A stretch of 64,000 bases of DNA from Pleurostoma richardsiae (GCA_030052745.1 JANBVO010000074.1:26360-90359); one strand, 5' to 3'; shown: positions 43,363-54,714, counted from the first letter of the stretch. Notes: generated by a model from the letters alone, not told the origin. Translations and numbers: made by a program.

Positions 43363-46121
43363 ATGGACTACTCGAGCACCCGCACGCTACCGGCGGTGAG
43401 TTCTCTACCCTGCGCGCCATATTCTGGCGGGTTGTATGCCGTCTATGTCCTCCAAAGATGTGGTCCTGATGGTGTCGCATAGTGTGACCATTGCTACTCC
43501 AAAAAGGTTAGCAATCGACGAGGCTGGACTGCGCATCTAGTATTGGGACTGATGGCGCCTTGCTCTATAGATTCGATGTAATCGGAATGATCCCTGCAGT
43601 AATTGCCTCAACACTGGCACAGAATGTCTTCGTCGCCGTGCCCGACAGCAGTCGGCGCAGAGCATTGCCGAGTGAGACGATGCACCAATACTTAAGCTCA
43701 CTCAGCAGGATATTTGGCTAACGCTGACGCGACGCAGTGACCGGTTCAACGCACTACTGGATCGCATGTCGAGGCTAGAGAGATCATTAGAGCAGCGTCT
43801 TCCTCCTCCACCCGCTGTTAACTTGCCAGCACAGACATCGGTCGAAGGCTCGACCGCGTCTGACGACCCACCATCGTCTGCTCCTGACACATTCAACTCA
43901 GCAGCGCCCCAGCCGTCCATAGAGCATTGCCCGCCGCAGCCAGGGGAGGGGGAAAGCCAACGGTTCAGTTCGTTACAGCCAGAGCAAAGTGAATGTCCAT
44001 CTCCCACTTCTACATCAGAATCAGGGTCGCTGAAGAGGCGAGCAGACACCGCATCGTGGGGGGGTCATAGCCGACCGCGTTCGTCACGACTCAACTCTAT
44101 CTTGAGCCAAGCAACTCACCGTACGTCACCACATACGATCCACCCTGCATCCGTGGAGGGTTTGGAAAATGATCTGCTCCGCTATCTTAGTCCTGGTGCG
44201 CATGACAATGCCGGCCTAGACCGAGGAAAGTGTGTTACGCTGGAATCGGCCATCCGAACCGTCCAGCAAGTTGTAGCAGCACGATCAGCGCTTGACAACC
44301 TACATGTCAATGAACAAGAGAGACCTAACTTCTACGACCCGTCCATGTATCCGGCTGTTGAGTTCGTATGTATCATGGCCAGCCCTGGTAAGCATCTAAA
44401 AGAACAACTATGGAGTGTGATTTACTGACCATTACTCAAAAGACTTCCAGAGCGACACGAACTCGATGTTCCTTGACTTCGGCGTCAACGTATCTACCGC
44501 TACATTTGTTAATATGGCTTTTGCACTCACGGAGAACCGCGTCCACGAGCAGGCTCGTCTGCAGTTCATCGTCTGTGTCAATTCCGCCGCGTGGGTCTTC
44601 CTGACAGTACTCAACAGTAAGGCCCAAGGTCCTGCAGCTACACACGTGGCCAAAGTGCGAAACAGATATCGTCACAACGTAGTGGCGACTCTACCACATC
44701 TAGATATATCAGTCAGCCCAGAGCTCCCAAAACTACAAGCTCTGATATGTGCGGTACGTTACCTGTGAAAGTGGTGGGATATGTTTCATGCTATGGGGCT
44801 CTGCTGACGTTCGGCCCCGAAACAGGCCATGATGATGCAAGACTTGGGTTACATGAAGAAGTGCTGGCAACTGAATTCTGCGGCCGCAGCAAGTGCGCGG
44901 GTGATAGTAGCATCTGATATCGTGCTCGAACCGGAGGAGACGGTCACAGTCCGCATGATCCTCATCAAGTGCTATATCCTTGATAAGGCGCTTTCTACCA
45001 ATATGTATCCTTCCTCCCCACCTGCATCGTATGAACTGGACTCGTCAGCCCTACCAGAAAAGCGGTCGAGTCACTTTTTCATCACTATTATGCTGGAGCT
45101 TGCTTCAATTCAGGATACCATCCTCCGCCAGGGTTGGAACAGAAAGCCTCTCAGACCCCTATCTAAGAACGGGGCAGAGAAGCTGGCTGCCGTCAAGGAG
45201 CGAATGAGCCAAGTGCAGATAATGGTCAAAGAGGTGAGAACCCGAGTTTTACCGCTCTAGACGCTAAGTCTCGAGTGCATTTCATGACACATACAGATGC
45301 TCATATTGTCTCACAGTCGCGATCAACAACGTCTTTGACAGAGGATGGCTTTCCTGCATTCGTCTGGAAATGCATCGATCTGATATTCTTTTCCCTCATG
45401 ATAGCTATCTTGGGGGTCAGCCCGGACAGACCAGGGGTGCAGGCAATAGACCGAGAGTCTCTTTACAGCGCCCGGCAAGCTGTCCAGACCCTCTTGGAGA
45501 TGCTTGATTACTCACTGCGTCCATCTTCATGCTTGAACAAGTGCCTCGCTTCACTGGCATGGTGAGTTACCGTTGCGCTGCCACAACATGCCTGTACTAG
45601 ATGATGCGAAAGACTAACCCACTGGCAGGGTAGTCCCCATCTTCACCCCGAGACCAATGTTTCTCCTTTTCGCCAATGCTGTCGCAAATGCAGACATGCT
45701 TGACTTCAGACGTATCCAGGACCTAGCAGATCACCTTGAAAAGCTAGCTCACAGCCACCGTTCTCTCACCACGATGAATACGATCTGCAAGTCTCTAGTC
45801 ACTCTCTACCTAGAATCTCTCAGTGCTTCGCCGCCGCTAAAGCGCTCCGAGGTTGGACCTCAGACGGGAGCAACTGGTCTGGAAGATGTCGGCTTCCGGG
45901 GGATGAATACTTCCGGCCATAATGATGCCGCCAATCCTTCGCTAAATTTCCTAGGAAGCATGGCCAGTCTCTACGGCCCAGCGATCAGCAGAGCTTCTAT
46001 TGAAGACGCCTTCTCTGAGTTTGCTATCCCTCTCCTTGACGGCACGCAGTTCGCGGAGGGGTTGCAGTTTGATTTGGGTGATCAGTCTGGTGGGTCAACA
46101 TGGCATGATGCACTCTTTTGA
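43363..46121 (+). CDS. Zn2Cys6 fungal transcription factor
   Basis: Eight exons: 43363..43395, 43483..43506, 43571..43671, 43738..44387, 44443..44753, 44826..45233, 45317..45561 and 45629..46121. They encode 754 aa. The zinc cluster sits at the extreme N-terminus: Cys12, 15, 22, 28, 31 and 38, spacing CX2CX6CX5CX2CX6C. It is assembled from three tiny exons, and the middle one (24 nt) encodes just CDHCYSKK. DDRFNALLDRMSRLERSLEQR is a dimerisation coiled coil. The long middle region (ALTENRVHEQARLQF, MMMQDLGYMKKCW) is the helical regulatory domain seen in aflR-like and other cluster regulators. It is nuclear. Its place inside the 28-51 kb enzyme run makes it the likely pathway-specific activator. 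Intron 6 was taken to the AG at 45316 because the earlier AG at 45295 breaks the frame. Confidence 0.92.
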
Positions 46122-46693
46122 TGTCTAAGGTTACACAACCCATGCATCCAATCTTTGTTGTACTGTAGGAGTCGTGGTTCATTCGGCGTACCGTGCTCGC
46201 GTCGCGTCCGTTATCTGTTAGTCTTTCCGAACGACATCCTCTACTGTGACAAAGTTAGCCAGCACAATGGATTCTGGAGTTTGTCAGCTCTTGGTGCCTG
46301 AAACCTCAACCTCAACAGGCAAGGAAAAGACGCCTCAAGGAATCTCACATTTTCCCTTTATGGGGCTAGACATGAATGACCTAGAAAAGCAGCAAAGCGT
46401 TTCAGCTCCTCATATTTTACCCGATTACTTAGTACAAGCGAAGTATTGCTTCCATAGACCCGCCTTAAAGCTTTTAATTTCATTTATTTGAAATAAATTG
46501 ATTCCAGATACCTTTTCACATCCTCAATCCAAGAGTGGTTTGTTATCTGAGTTTGTCTATAGCCACGCACAAGAACTTGTTCTCAGGTTATAAAGAAAGT
46601 GACGCTGACATTAAAAGAGAGAGAGAAAAAACAAGCACCTTTCCCTATATCATGTCGAATACTTAACCGCATGTCCAAGTGTAGATTGTAGAT
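46122..46693. other. convergent 3' intergenic region
   Basis: 572 bp. A 75-codon ATG frame at 46267-46491 has no recognisable domain and probably is 3' UTR. Purine-rich GA-repeat tract near 46614-46627. Confidence 0.45.
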
Positions 46694-47272
46694 CTAGAAC
46701 GCTGCAACAGCTCCAAGAAACCCAGCAAGAGCCACGGCATTGGCGACAAGACCCAACCCCCGAGAAAAGGGGGCAGCAGCAGTGACGGGCACCACAGAGA
46801 ATGAAGGCGTAGGCGTGGACTTACTCTTAGCAACGCCAGTGCCCGTAGTGCCAGCTGGGGTCCCGTAGGAAGTGCAGTAGCCTCCGTTCATAACGGAGCT
46901 AAGCCACACGAGGGACGTGACGTACTGATTGTCGGCACATGCAGACTCGACCTTCGCAATCTCCGTGGAGCGCGCGCTATAATAAGACAGTACGCCCGAC
47001 TTATAAGCCGAGTAGGTGGGTTGCAGCGAACTGGACAAGGCAGTCGCCGGGTTGCAGTATGCCGCTGAAGACGCGGTGACTAAGAATGAGGCAAGTGCCA
47101 GCTCCAATGCCCCCGAGGGCTCGACGCCGTTGGTGACAAGAGCGTAAGCGGCCGCGGTGCAGTTCCTGTTGTCGGAGCGAGGGATCTGACGAGGCTGGGC
47201 TACGTAGCTTGCGAAAGTTGTGGGGATGGAAGCGAGGCTAATGACAGCGGCGAAGACTATCCGAGGGCGCAT
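46694..47272 (-). CDS. small secreted, probably GPI-anchored cell-surface protein
   Basis: A single exon encodes 192 aa. The first ~21 residues (RPRIVFAAVISLASIPTTFA) are a signal peptide. The mature part has four spaced cysteines (NCTAA, YCNPA, SACADN, GGYCTS). It is followed by a Thr/Pro/Ser stretch suited to O-glycosylation. The C-terminus GLGLVANAVALAGFLGAVAA is hydrophobic, as in GPI-anchor signals. I do not recognise a named domain. Similar small cysteine-containing GPI proteins of filamentous fungi are cell-wall components of unknown function. I start at the ATG 47272, which opens the signal peptide. It lies between the regulator and the flavoenzyme and may be a bystander of the cluster. 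Confidence 0.75.
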   Translation of the reverse strand: MRPRIVFAAVISLASIPTTFASYVAQPRQIPRSDNRNCTAAAYALVTNGVEPSGALELALASFLVTASSAAYCNPATALSSSLQPTYSAYKSGVLSYYSARSTEIAKVESACADNQYVTSLVWLSSVMNGGYCTSYGTPAGTTGTGVAKSKSTPTPSFSVVPVTAAAPFSRGLGLVANAVALAGFLGAVAAF

Positions 47273-48048
47273 CGTTTCTGAATCGCGAAAGATGAAAGTG
47301 CGATGGTCTTTTTCCTTGTCTTTAACAAGCATGTGAAAGAGTGGCTTATGAATTGCAGCCTAGTTTTCTGTCTTCAGAAGAGGGAAACTCGTGGAGCAGT
47401 CGAAGGCCCATTTAGCGAGGTGTCTGATCACGAATACAAACAGATGGTCAATATAATATATAGGTTTATCTTTGGTTCTTACTTAACTCTGGGAAGACGC
47501 CTTATCGGGAACCTGGGAACGGGATCTTTTGTTCGGAGAGTTGAAATGAGCTCCCAGAATCCCTGCATGAGATGTCGACCGCAGTGTCCATCAAAGCAAA
47601 GCCTCGACTTGTGTAGTACTGCTGATAAGCATGCAGCTACGGAACCTACTCGCCGAGGGGATCCCGGACCCGGACGTGCGAATCCGGCGCAACATTTGGC
47701 CGGAAAGCACGGTCTGCCCGGAAGAGAGATAGTTCGACTATGCACTACACTGGATAATGCATGACTTGAATTCCATTGTTATGCTTACTAGCCAGCTACG
47801 AAAGGAAAAGACTTACACAGTTTCAGGGATCTCTGATTGGGACGTTACAGTTGTGACGAGAGAAAAGAGATGGCGGACCGTCAGGGCTATCGCAATGGCA
47901 ACTTGACACTTCTAAGTAGGTAAAGGGGAATGCAGGAGACATCCTTTCTATTTCCAGACTCCTTGATAGGTATCAATCTACGAGTAGGATGATGAATATA
48001 TCCATTGCTTAACGAGCCTAATTAATAGTGTCAGGGACAGAACAACGT
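47273..48048. other. intergenic region
   Basis: 776 bp: promoter of the GPI-type gene and 3' side of the flavoenzyme. A 153-codon plus-strand frame (47303-47764) overlaps it but has no protein-like character. Confidence 0.45.
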
Positions 48049-49233
48049 TCACAAGCACGCTCTAGTTGCAGTGCCATCCACACCTTCAAATGGCACGCAG
48101 ACACGTTCCAGTTCAACCTGCTCTACCATTTTCACCACTGTATCGGCAACGCCATAGGAGAATGCGAAACCATTGCCGCCGAAACCATACGCTGATATTA
48201 CCACACGCTCTCCAAGATCCTGTCTCGCGATCCGGAAGCCTCCTTCCCGCTGAGGTCGAATGCCCACAATGTATTCCAGGTCTGCTTCGCGCGGCTTAGC
48301 AGGTACCACCTCAGGCACGAGAGCGTGAGTGCGTGCAATCTCTTCGGCGGCAATCTTCATGTCCGGCTCTTCATCTCTACGAGCATTATCGTCAACGTAT
48401 GGTTAGCCAGGATGGAGTCGGGTGTCCGGGGCTTACAAAATATGTGGCTGTTTTACGCCCCCTAAGATGACACCCCCAGAATACGGCCTGGGAATGACAT
48501 AGGTGTAATCGCGGCCTTTAATTCCCGTAGCCGACAAATACATTGTCCGGGTTTTTTTTGTCTTCAAGAAGACAGTCTGACCCCTCTCTGGAAAGCAGCT
48601 CATGTCTTGGACATCTTTCAGCTCCCTGCTTCCGATACCACTGGCGTTGATGAAGACGGTTGACTGCGGGAACATGTCGTACAACTCGGCCAGTGATGCC
48701 ACCCTGTGTCGGATGAATTTACCTCCCATGCTACCTATCCTGCCCGATATGTATGGCATGTGCTTGGTCGGGTCCGTCACGAGAGTCTTGGACCACCAGG
48801 CTTCCTGATATTGCGAGCCGGGAGGCAACTGTAGCCGACACTGATTCTGAGAACCGACGACGTTCTTCCCCCACAGGGCGGAATCCGGCCCTGGTTTCTC
48901 GCGGAAATATTCCACGCAGTCGACGACGCACACACCTGATTCAGGCCCATCTTTCACCATCTTGAACAGGTAGCGATATGTCGTCGCCTGTAACTGCTTG
49001 TGCTCACTCGACAGGTTGGGGCCGGCGTGCCACGCTGCCCCTGCCCAGTTGGAGGCATAGTAGATGTTCCTGTCGCCGGGCAGGAACTCGCCCACCAGCA
49101 TGACCGAATAGCCTTTGGAGAGCAAGCCATGTGCTGTGGCACACCCGATGATGCCCGCACCCAGAATGACTACCGGCTGCTGAGCGAACGGTGGTCGTTC
49201 ATGGCTGAAGGTGGTATTACGGGGATGCATCAT
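48049..49233 (-). CDS. D-amino-acid-oxidase-like FAD enzyme
   Basis: Exons 49233..48437 and 48376..48049 (minus strand; 60-nt intron) encode 374 aa, near the usual 340-370. The N-terminal block PVVILGAGIIGCATAHGLL is the GxGxxG FAD loop. WAGAAWHAG corresponds to the conserved flavin loop of DAO. INASGIGSRELKDVQD is the middle FAD block. Near the C-terminus VGIRPQREGGFRI contains the substrate-carboxylate Arg of the family, followed by ISAYGFGGNGFAFSYGVA, where the common YGHGG has Phe for His. It lacks a clear SKL-type peroxisomal signal (ends RACL). It probably oxidises a D-amino acid or related amine to an imino acid with H2O2. Two adjacent ATGs (49233, 49230) are possible starts; an upstream in-frame ATG at 49314 gives an unneeded basic extension. 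Confidence 0.9.
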
Positions 49234-49606
49234 GCACTGAATAAAATCGGCGTTTCTAGTACTGGATTTTGGCCGCTTCTTTGGAGTCGGCGATTTTACT
49301 CCATTGCTTGTCATGCAAGCGTAAGAGGGCCGTTTACATTTTTGATCTTCCTCGCACACCGAGGACTACCGGCTGCCCGGAAGCGTCTCGGATTCTCGGA
49401 CACGATTGTCCGAATCGTAGCCGTAGAGGTCGTTAATTCCTCTGAGTTGCTAGGATGGCGGAATCGGACGCTCCGGAGTTCCGTAATTAGATGTGCAATG
49501 TTATCAGGCCATATGCACACGACTGACCTGGCTTTCATGCTCGCTCATCGTAGCTTTACTCGCCATCTTCATACTGAGACGACACGACCGACACTACATC
49601 GGCGCT
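49234..49606. promoter_or_regulatory. divergent promoter, flavoenzyme / MDR reductase
   Basis: 373 bp between divergent starts. It contains CGGACA...TGTCCG (49397-49412, perfect 6-bp arms around CGAT) and CGG-AGTT-CCG at 49474-49483. These are inverted CGG pairs of the type bound by Zn2Cys6 factors. Confidence 0.5.
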
Positions 49607-50838
49607 ATGTCGATCAACCGCGCACTCATCTACGTGCAAACGCCACATGGGGTCCCCGAAGCAGGGAAAGACCTCCAGCTGGTAGAGCAGGAACCTTTCG
49701 ACTGGGAAGCGCCTGCTCCCGCTGGGGGCCTCACTGCACAGGTGCTTTATGTTGCATACGACCCGACCATGCGCCTTCATATGATGGCTCCCAAGGAGTC
49801 GAAGGTTTTTGCACCGTACGAATATGGCAAGCCTATTACCAACCGTATCATCGCCAAGGTAATAAATCGAGGGGATGAAGCCCGCCACCCTTTCCAGCCC
49901 GGCGATCTTGTCTCGGGCTATCAGCCTATCCAGGAATACCTCGTACTGGACGCAGGAGGTGCCGAACGTCTCAGTCTCACGCCTTCCAACCCATACGGAC
50001 TTGACCCAAGGCTATTTCTAGGACCTCTCGGGCCGCCGGGTAATGTTGGGTACGCATCCTTTTACAAACTATGTGAACCACAGAATGGCGACGTGATGCT
50101 CGTATCCGGTGCGAGCGGTGCTGTGGGACAGACAGTGGGCCAGTTGGCTAAGCGTGAGGGCATGACAGTGTTTGCTGTGGTTGGTAGCAAGGAGAAGGCG
50201 GAGGAGTTGTGCAATAATCTCGGCTTTGATGGTGCAGTCAACTACAAACAAGGCAATCTGGTAGAGCAGATCAGAAGGCTTGCGCCCAATGGTATTAACG
50301 GTGAGTCCTCCTCCTGACTGATTGATACGGAAAAAGATGAAGTCAATGCTGACTGCCTGACCCAATCACCTTCAGTCTACTACGACAACATTGGAGGAGA
50401 AGTGCTAGAAGCTGCCATAGAGACCATGGCAAATAACGGCAGGATAGGTCAGTTTTCTCCACTGGGCGGAATGCCTGCTTGTATTTCATTCTGACGGCTA
50501 AAATGACTAACTGGAAACACGTCTCAGTTGCCTGTGGCTTTGCTTCCCAGTACAACAAAGACTTCACTCAGCAGTATGGCATTCGAAATACCGGCTTGAT
50601 AATTGCTAAGAACATTAGATGGGAGGGATTCTCTACAGTTCCTGGCTGCTGGGTCTTTGATTACACTAAAGAGCACCAGAAGAATCTTCAGGTGTGGATT
50701 CATGAAGGTTCCTTCAAGCCAGTCATGACCGTTACCTACGGCTTTGACCAAGCGATAGACGGGCTGGTAGCTATGTTTCGCGGCCAGCATATGGGCAAGG
50801 CCGTTTTAGATTTAACGAGAGCGAGTACGGAACAGTAG
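49607..50838 (+). CDS. MDR-family NADP-dependent oxidoreductase (LTB4 12-hydroxydehydrogenase-like)
   Basis: Exons 49607..50300, 50376..50447 and 50528..50838 encode 358 aa; introns are 75 and 80 nt. The N-terminal ADH_N_2-type domain begins MSINRALIYVQTPHG, followed by YVAYDPTMRLHM. The Rossmann block VSGASGAVGQTVGQLAK has the GxxGxxG of zinc-free medium-chain reductases. VYYDNIGGEVLEAAIE, which spans intron 1, is diagnostic of the prostaglandin reductase/LTB4DH branch (VDVYFDNVGG type). No zinc ligands are present. Members reduce alpha,beta-unsaturated ketones or aldehydes with NADPH in the cytosol. The ATG at 49607 was chosen because it begins the first strand; the frame is open further upstream. 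It is divergent from the flavoenzyme gene. Confidence 0.92.
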
Positions 50839-51309
50839 AATAAACTGACCGAGAACTCATTTGTCACGGCATAGTGTAACATATTGAGGCTGACCGTTAC
50901 GACTCTACCTATTGCTTAAGAGCCCTAGACTTAGCCGCATCGACGGCCTACTCCTATAGATACCATCCGAAGTTTAATGCACTCCATTTTCTAGCCCACC
51001 AAAACAGAAGATTGTAATTTCTGATTGACCGACGGATAGGATAGCTAAACCCTTATTCTCAAATGGCAGCCATGTAAGAAGCCAAGGTTAGCTTCTTGTA
51101 ATTACTATTTAACAAGGGTCGTTTCCGATAAGCTTAATATAGATCCCTTCATATGCCTACCAGAGTGCCGAATTGCAGTAGACACCACGTATTTGTTTGC
51201 CTTTATGACCAACGAATTGAACACACACCCCTAGACAAAGCACGTCAATATCACCCTAACACGGCGGTGCTATATTACCGAAGCCGTGTCGCAGCTCGGC
51301 CATCTCATA
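50839..51309. other. intergenic region
   Basis: 471 bp, AT-rich, 3' of the MDR gene. No feature recognised. Confidence 0.45.
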
Positions 51310-52140
51310 CGTGGCTAGGTCTAGTTTAGAGAACTGAATACGCTTCCCGCCGCCTTCCACTGAGCTGGTCTCTTGTCATCATCTGGGTTGACCATGTAGA
51401 GGAGCCTGAAAGCCCAGGCGCTGCTGACAACACCCTGGAGCAGTGTTCCCATCGCCTGCGTGTAGGCACGAAGCGAGGAGGTCGACACTTGTGAGGGTCA
51501 TCCAGGCCACTGAGCCCATGGTGGCCTGATAGACAAAACTCCAGAGAGCCATGAAGGCTACTTGTATCCAGATGGCATTCTGTGTTTTGATGACGGAGAC
51601 GATACCTATCAGCAGCAGAGTCACGGTGAAGAAGCTAGTGTTTTCAAAGCGAAGTCAAGTCAGTATTCGAGTTCGCTGCTCGGAGCCTATCGTTCCTTAA
51701 GTAACTTGCGAGAAACTGCGGTCGGCGGCCGGCCTACCTAACAAGGCACCATATAGCCATATTCCCGGCGAGCATCACACAGATAGGCGCAAAAACGACA
51801 TCCAAAGAACTTATTGACGTCTATGCGTCAGGCTGGAGGAAATAGCTCATTCGGGCTAGAACCCAGCTGGCGCCGGCGGACTGCACGAGGAAGAGTTGGC
51901 TTTTTGCAATCAGTGTCCTGACATGATTACGGTCCTTAAAACACCTAGCGAACCACGCCTTATTATAAGTCCCCTGGCCCTCATCGATGCTATGCCTGAT
52001 ACTTGGAAGCCGGCCGTCAATTTTGAAACCCTCGCCACGGAGCCGTTGTGTGGCTCTCTTGACCTGCTCGAGTTTGTTTGCCTAGACGTAGAAATAGCGG
52101 GATCTAGGCATAGATGGCAGCAGCGTAGCCCCACGAGACT
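51310..52140 (-). pseudogene. relic of an MFS sugar transporter
   Basis: Minus-strand remains of a maltose/hexose-type permease. From right to left I see VKRATQRLRGEGF, then AWFARCFKDRNHVRTLIAKS resembling the cytoplasmic CFKGT-RRTEI block, then membrane-like VQSAGASWVLARMSYFL. Two in-frame stops follow near 51770-51840. Next come LLIGIVSVIKTQNAIW and VAFMALWSFVYQATMGSVAW, the TM9-TM10 region. A +1 frameshift near 51495 is needed to continue into SSLRAYTQAMGTLLQGVVSS and LYMVNPDDDKRPAQWK. The N-terminal half is missing. With stops, a frameshift and truncation it is not functional. Limits are approximate. Confidence 0.68.
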
Positions 52141-52721
52141 GCGAAAAAGATGCGAATACTAGACCAAGAATCCGGGTTCATCTAGATCTGGCGGAGGATT
52201 TCATTGCCAATGATCTTCGGCCCGATGCAGATGCAAAATTCAATTCATGGCCGCCGTCATGATATCCTACTCGAAAACCACTCGATAGACAGTATTGAAA
52301 GTCACCTCGTACTGTACTCTTTCGCACGCACAACCGTACCACCGTACAGTACAGTGTCTAAGTGGTCTGATCGGGATAATGACACTGTGAAAGCTGCTGT
52401 TTAAAACGGGCCGTTGCTGACTCAGATCATGCTATGACGATGACGTATGGTGCCTAGAGTAAATCCCGCTGACCAGATCAAGCCACTTTCCAGTCGTGGA
52501 AAAGAAGCTCACATGTTTTACTCTCTTCCCCTTGATATTTTTTATTCACCACCTTTTTTCGATCTTTTCGTTATATGATTCAAGACAATAACCGCTCTTG
52601 AGCCTCCACGTCACTTTTCACGACTTGATTCGCAGCAATTGGCATCTTTCAGATCCCGCGACGTTGCCCTCGCCCTCCGTCTACTTTTCCACGGCATAGC
52701 TACTCGACCGGAGCTGCCATC
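52141..52721 (+). promoter_or_regulatory. promoter/5' leader of the transketolase-like gene
   Basis: 581 bp. The last ~200 bp are pyrimidine-rich (CT and T tracts around 52510-52560 and 52640-52690), as is common just before start sites of well-expressed Aspergillus genes. No TATA box was identified with confidence. Confidence 0.45.
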
Positions 52722-54714
52722 ATGGCCCCAGCACTCAAATTACCGGTTGATCTCAGCCAATTTAAGACGCTGAAGCTTGATTACAAGAATCCCAAGCTCT
52801 CGGACGAACAGAAGCGAGACCTTCAGCACAACATCAACATCTTCCGAGATGCCATCGTTGCCTTCACTGCCACCGGCGCCGCTCGGGGCGTCGCTGGCCA
52901 CACCGGTGGTCCCTACGACACGGCTCCGGAGGTCTGCATTCTCCTAGGACTCATCAATGGCAACCCCGAGAGTTTCGTTGATGCTCTATACGACGAGGCT
53001 GGACATCGCGTCGCCACGCAGTACCTGCTTGCGGCCCTTGACGGCAAGATCGAGCCAGACCACCTCCTAAGATACCGCGAAGCCGACTCGAAGCTTCCCG
53101 GCCATCCGGAATTGGGCTTGACCCCGGGCGTCAAGTTCAGCTCCGGTCGACTTGGTCATATGTGGGGTTTGGTCAACGGCATTGCCATGGCCAACAAGAA
53201 TAAAAATGTGCTTCTCCTAGGGTCAGATGGCTCCCAGCAAGAAGGCAACGACGCAGAGGCGGCGAGAATCGCCGCAGCCAACAATCTGCGTGTGAAGCTC
53301 TTCATTGACAACAACGACGTGACGATCGCCGGCCACCCTTCAGAATACCTGAAAGGATTCGATATGGCTCGTACTCTCGAAGGCCACGGGATCAAAGTGG
53401 TCAGCGCTCGGGGAGAAGATCTCGACTCCCTTTACCCGGCTATCTGTGAGGTGATCAAGCACGACGGCCCCGCTGCTGTGGTTTCAAACCGCAAGATGGC
53501 CGCCGGTATCCAGGGCATTGAGGGCCAGACGTCCGCCCACGATGTGATCAAAGTCGATGTCGCTCGCAGGTATCTTACCAACCGCGGCTACAAACCGGAG
53601 CAGCTCGCTTTCTACGACGAGATCAAACCCGGAAAAGATACGCACGAGTATCTCGGCTCCACCAAGGAGGAGGGCGCCAATCGTGTCATCTTCGGCGAGG
53701 CGGTCAACTCAGTCCTCGATGGACTCAGTAAAGAGGAAGCCGCTCGCCGCATCATGGTCATTGATTCGGATTTGGAAGGGTCGACAGGCTTGAAGTCCAT
53801 TCACCAAAAACATCCCGAGGTCTTCGTCCAGTCAGGTGTCATGGAGCGCGGAAACTTCTCCGCTGCTGCTGGTTTCGGCTTCGGAAGCAACGGAGAGCGG
53901 ACGGGAGTGTTTTCTACGTTTTCCGCTTTCTTGGAGATGATCATTTCGGAAATAACCATGGCTCGTCTCAATAACTGTAGCGTGTTGTCGCAGTATGTCT
54001 TCAAACCCCCCTGGACCAGATCTCCATTACGAGGAAGAATGAAAGCTAATGAAATGCAGTTTCTCGCATACAGGAATCTCAGGAATGGCTGACAATACAT
54101 GCCATTTCGGGTTGAACCACTTCTTCGCAGACAATGGTCTTATGGATGCGGAGACCACGTCCCTTTACTTCCCGGCCGACGGCGAGCAGATGAAGGCGGT
54201 GGTGAAGAAAGTCTTATTTGGCAAGGGTCTCCGGTTCATCTTCTCCATTCGATCCAAGGTTCCTTACATCCTAAAGGAAGGTTCTTCTAATCAACTGCTC
54301 TATGGCGACGGCTACGAGTTCGTTCCCGGAAAAGAGGAGGTCATCCGCCGAGGTTCTGCCGGTTACGTCGTTTCCTACGGTGATATGGTCTTCCGTGCCC
54401 TTGATGCCGTCGAGCGCCTGCGGAAAGAAGGTCTTGATGTCGGTCTCATCAATAAACCGACTATCAATATTGTCGACGAGGAGACCATCAAGCTCTACGG
54501 CTCTTCTCCATTCGTGGTCGTCGTTGAGTCTGCTGCTCAGAAGACTGGCCTTGGGTCTCGCCTCGGAACCCACCTTCTTGAGCGTGGCTTGACCCCCAAA
54601 TTCAAGTCAATTGGCGCTATCAAAGAAGGCGGTGGCGGACTACACGAGCAGGTGAATCACCAGGGACTGGGCGTGGATGGCATCATTGCGGCTATCAAGT
54701 CCGTATCAAACTAG
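52722..54714 (+). CDS. transketolase-family thiamine-diphosphate enzyme
   Basis: Exons 52722..53992 and 54060..54714 encode 641 aa; the intron is 67 nt. The N-terminal TPP domain has AGHTGGPYDTAPEV and the diphosphate/Mg motif GSDGSQQEGND with a downstream DNNDVTIAG. The pyrimidine-binding domain contains VIDSDLEGSTG, FVQSGVMERGNFSAAAGFGF and ISEITMARLNN. The block SHFSHTGISGMADNTCHFG is formed across the intron. The C-terminal domain (VVVVESAAQKTGLGSRLG) is complete. The protein differs from the housekeeping fungal transketolase, which begins with an INTIRxLAxD-type block, so I regard it as a separate transketolase-like branch. It should transfer two-carbon ketol units; donor and acceptor are unknown. 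The context ATCATGGCC is a good start. Whether it belongs to the cluster on its left is doubtful because a relic lies between. Confidence 0.93.

Noticed and set aside
46267-46491. 75-codon frame downstream of the regulator
   Set aside because: No domain, no family-like composition; probably 3' UTR.
47303-47764. 153-codon plus-strand frame
   Set aside because: Overlaps the leader of the GPI-type gene, odd composition, no start context and no recognisable domain.
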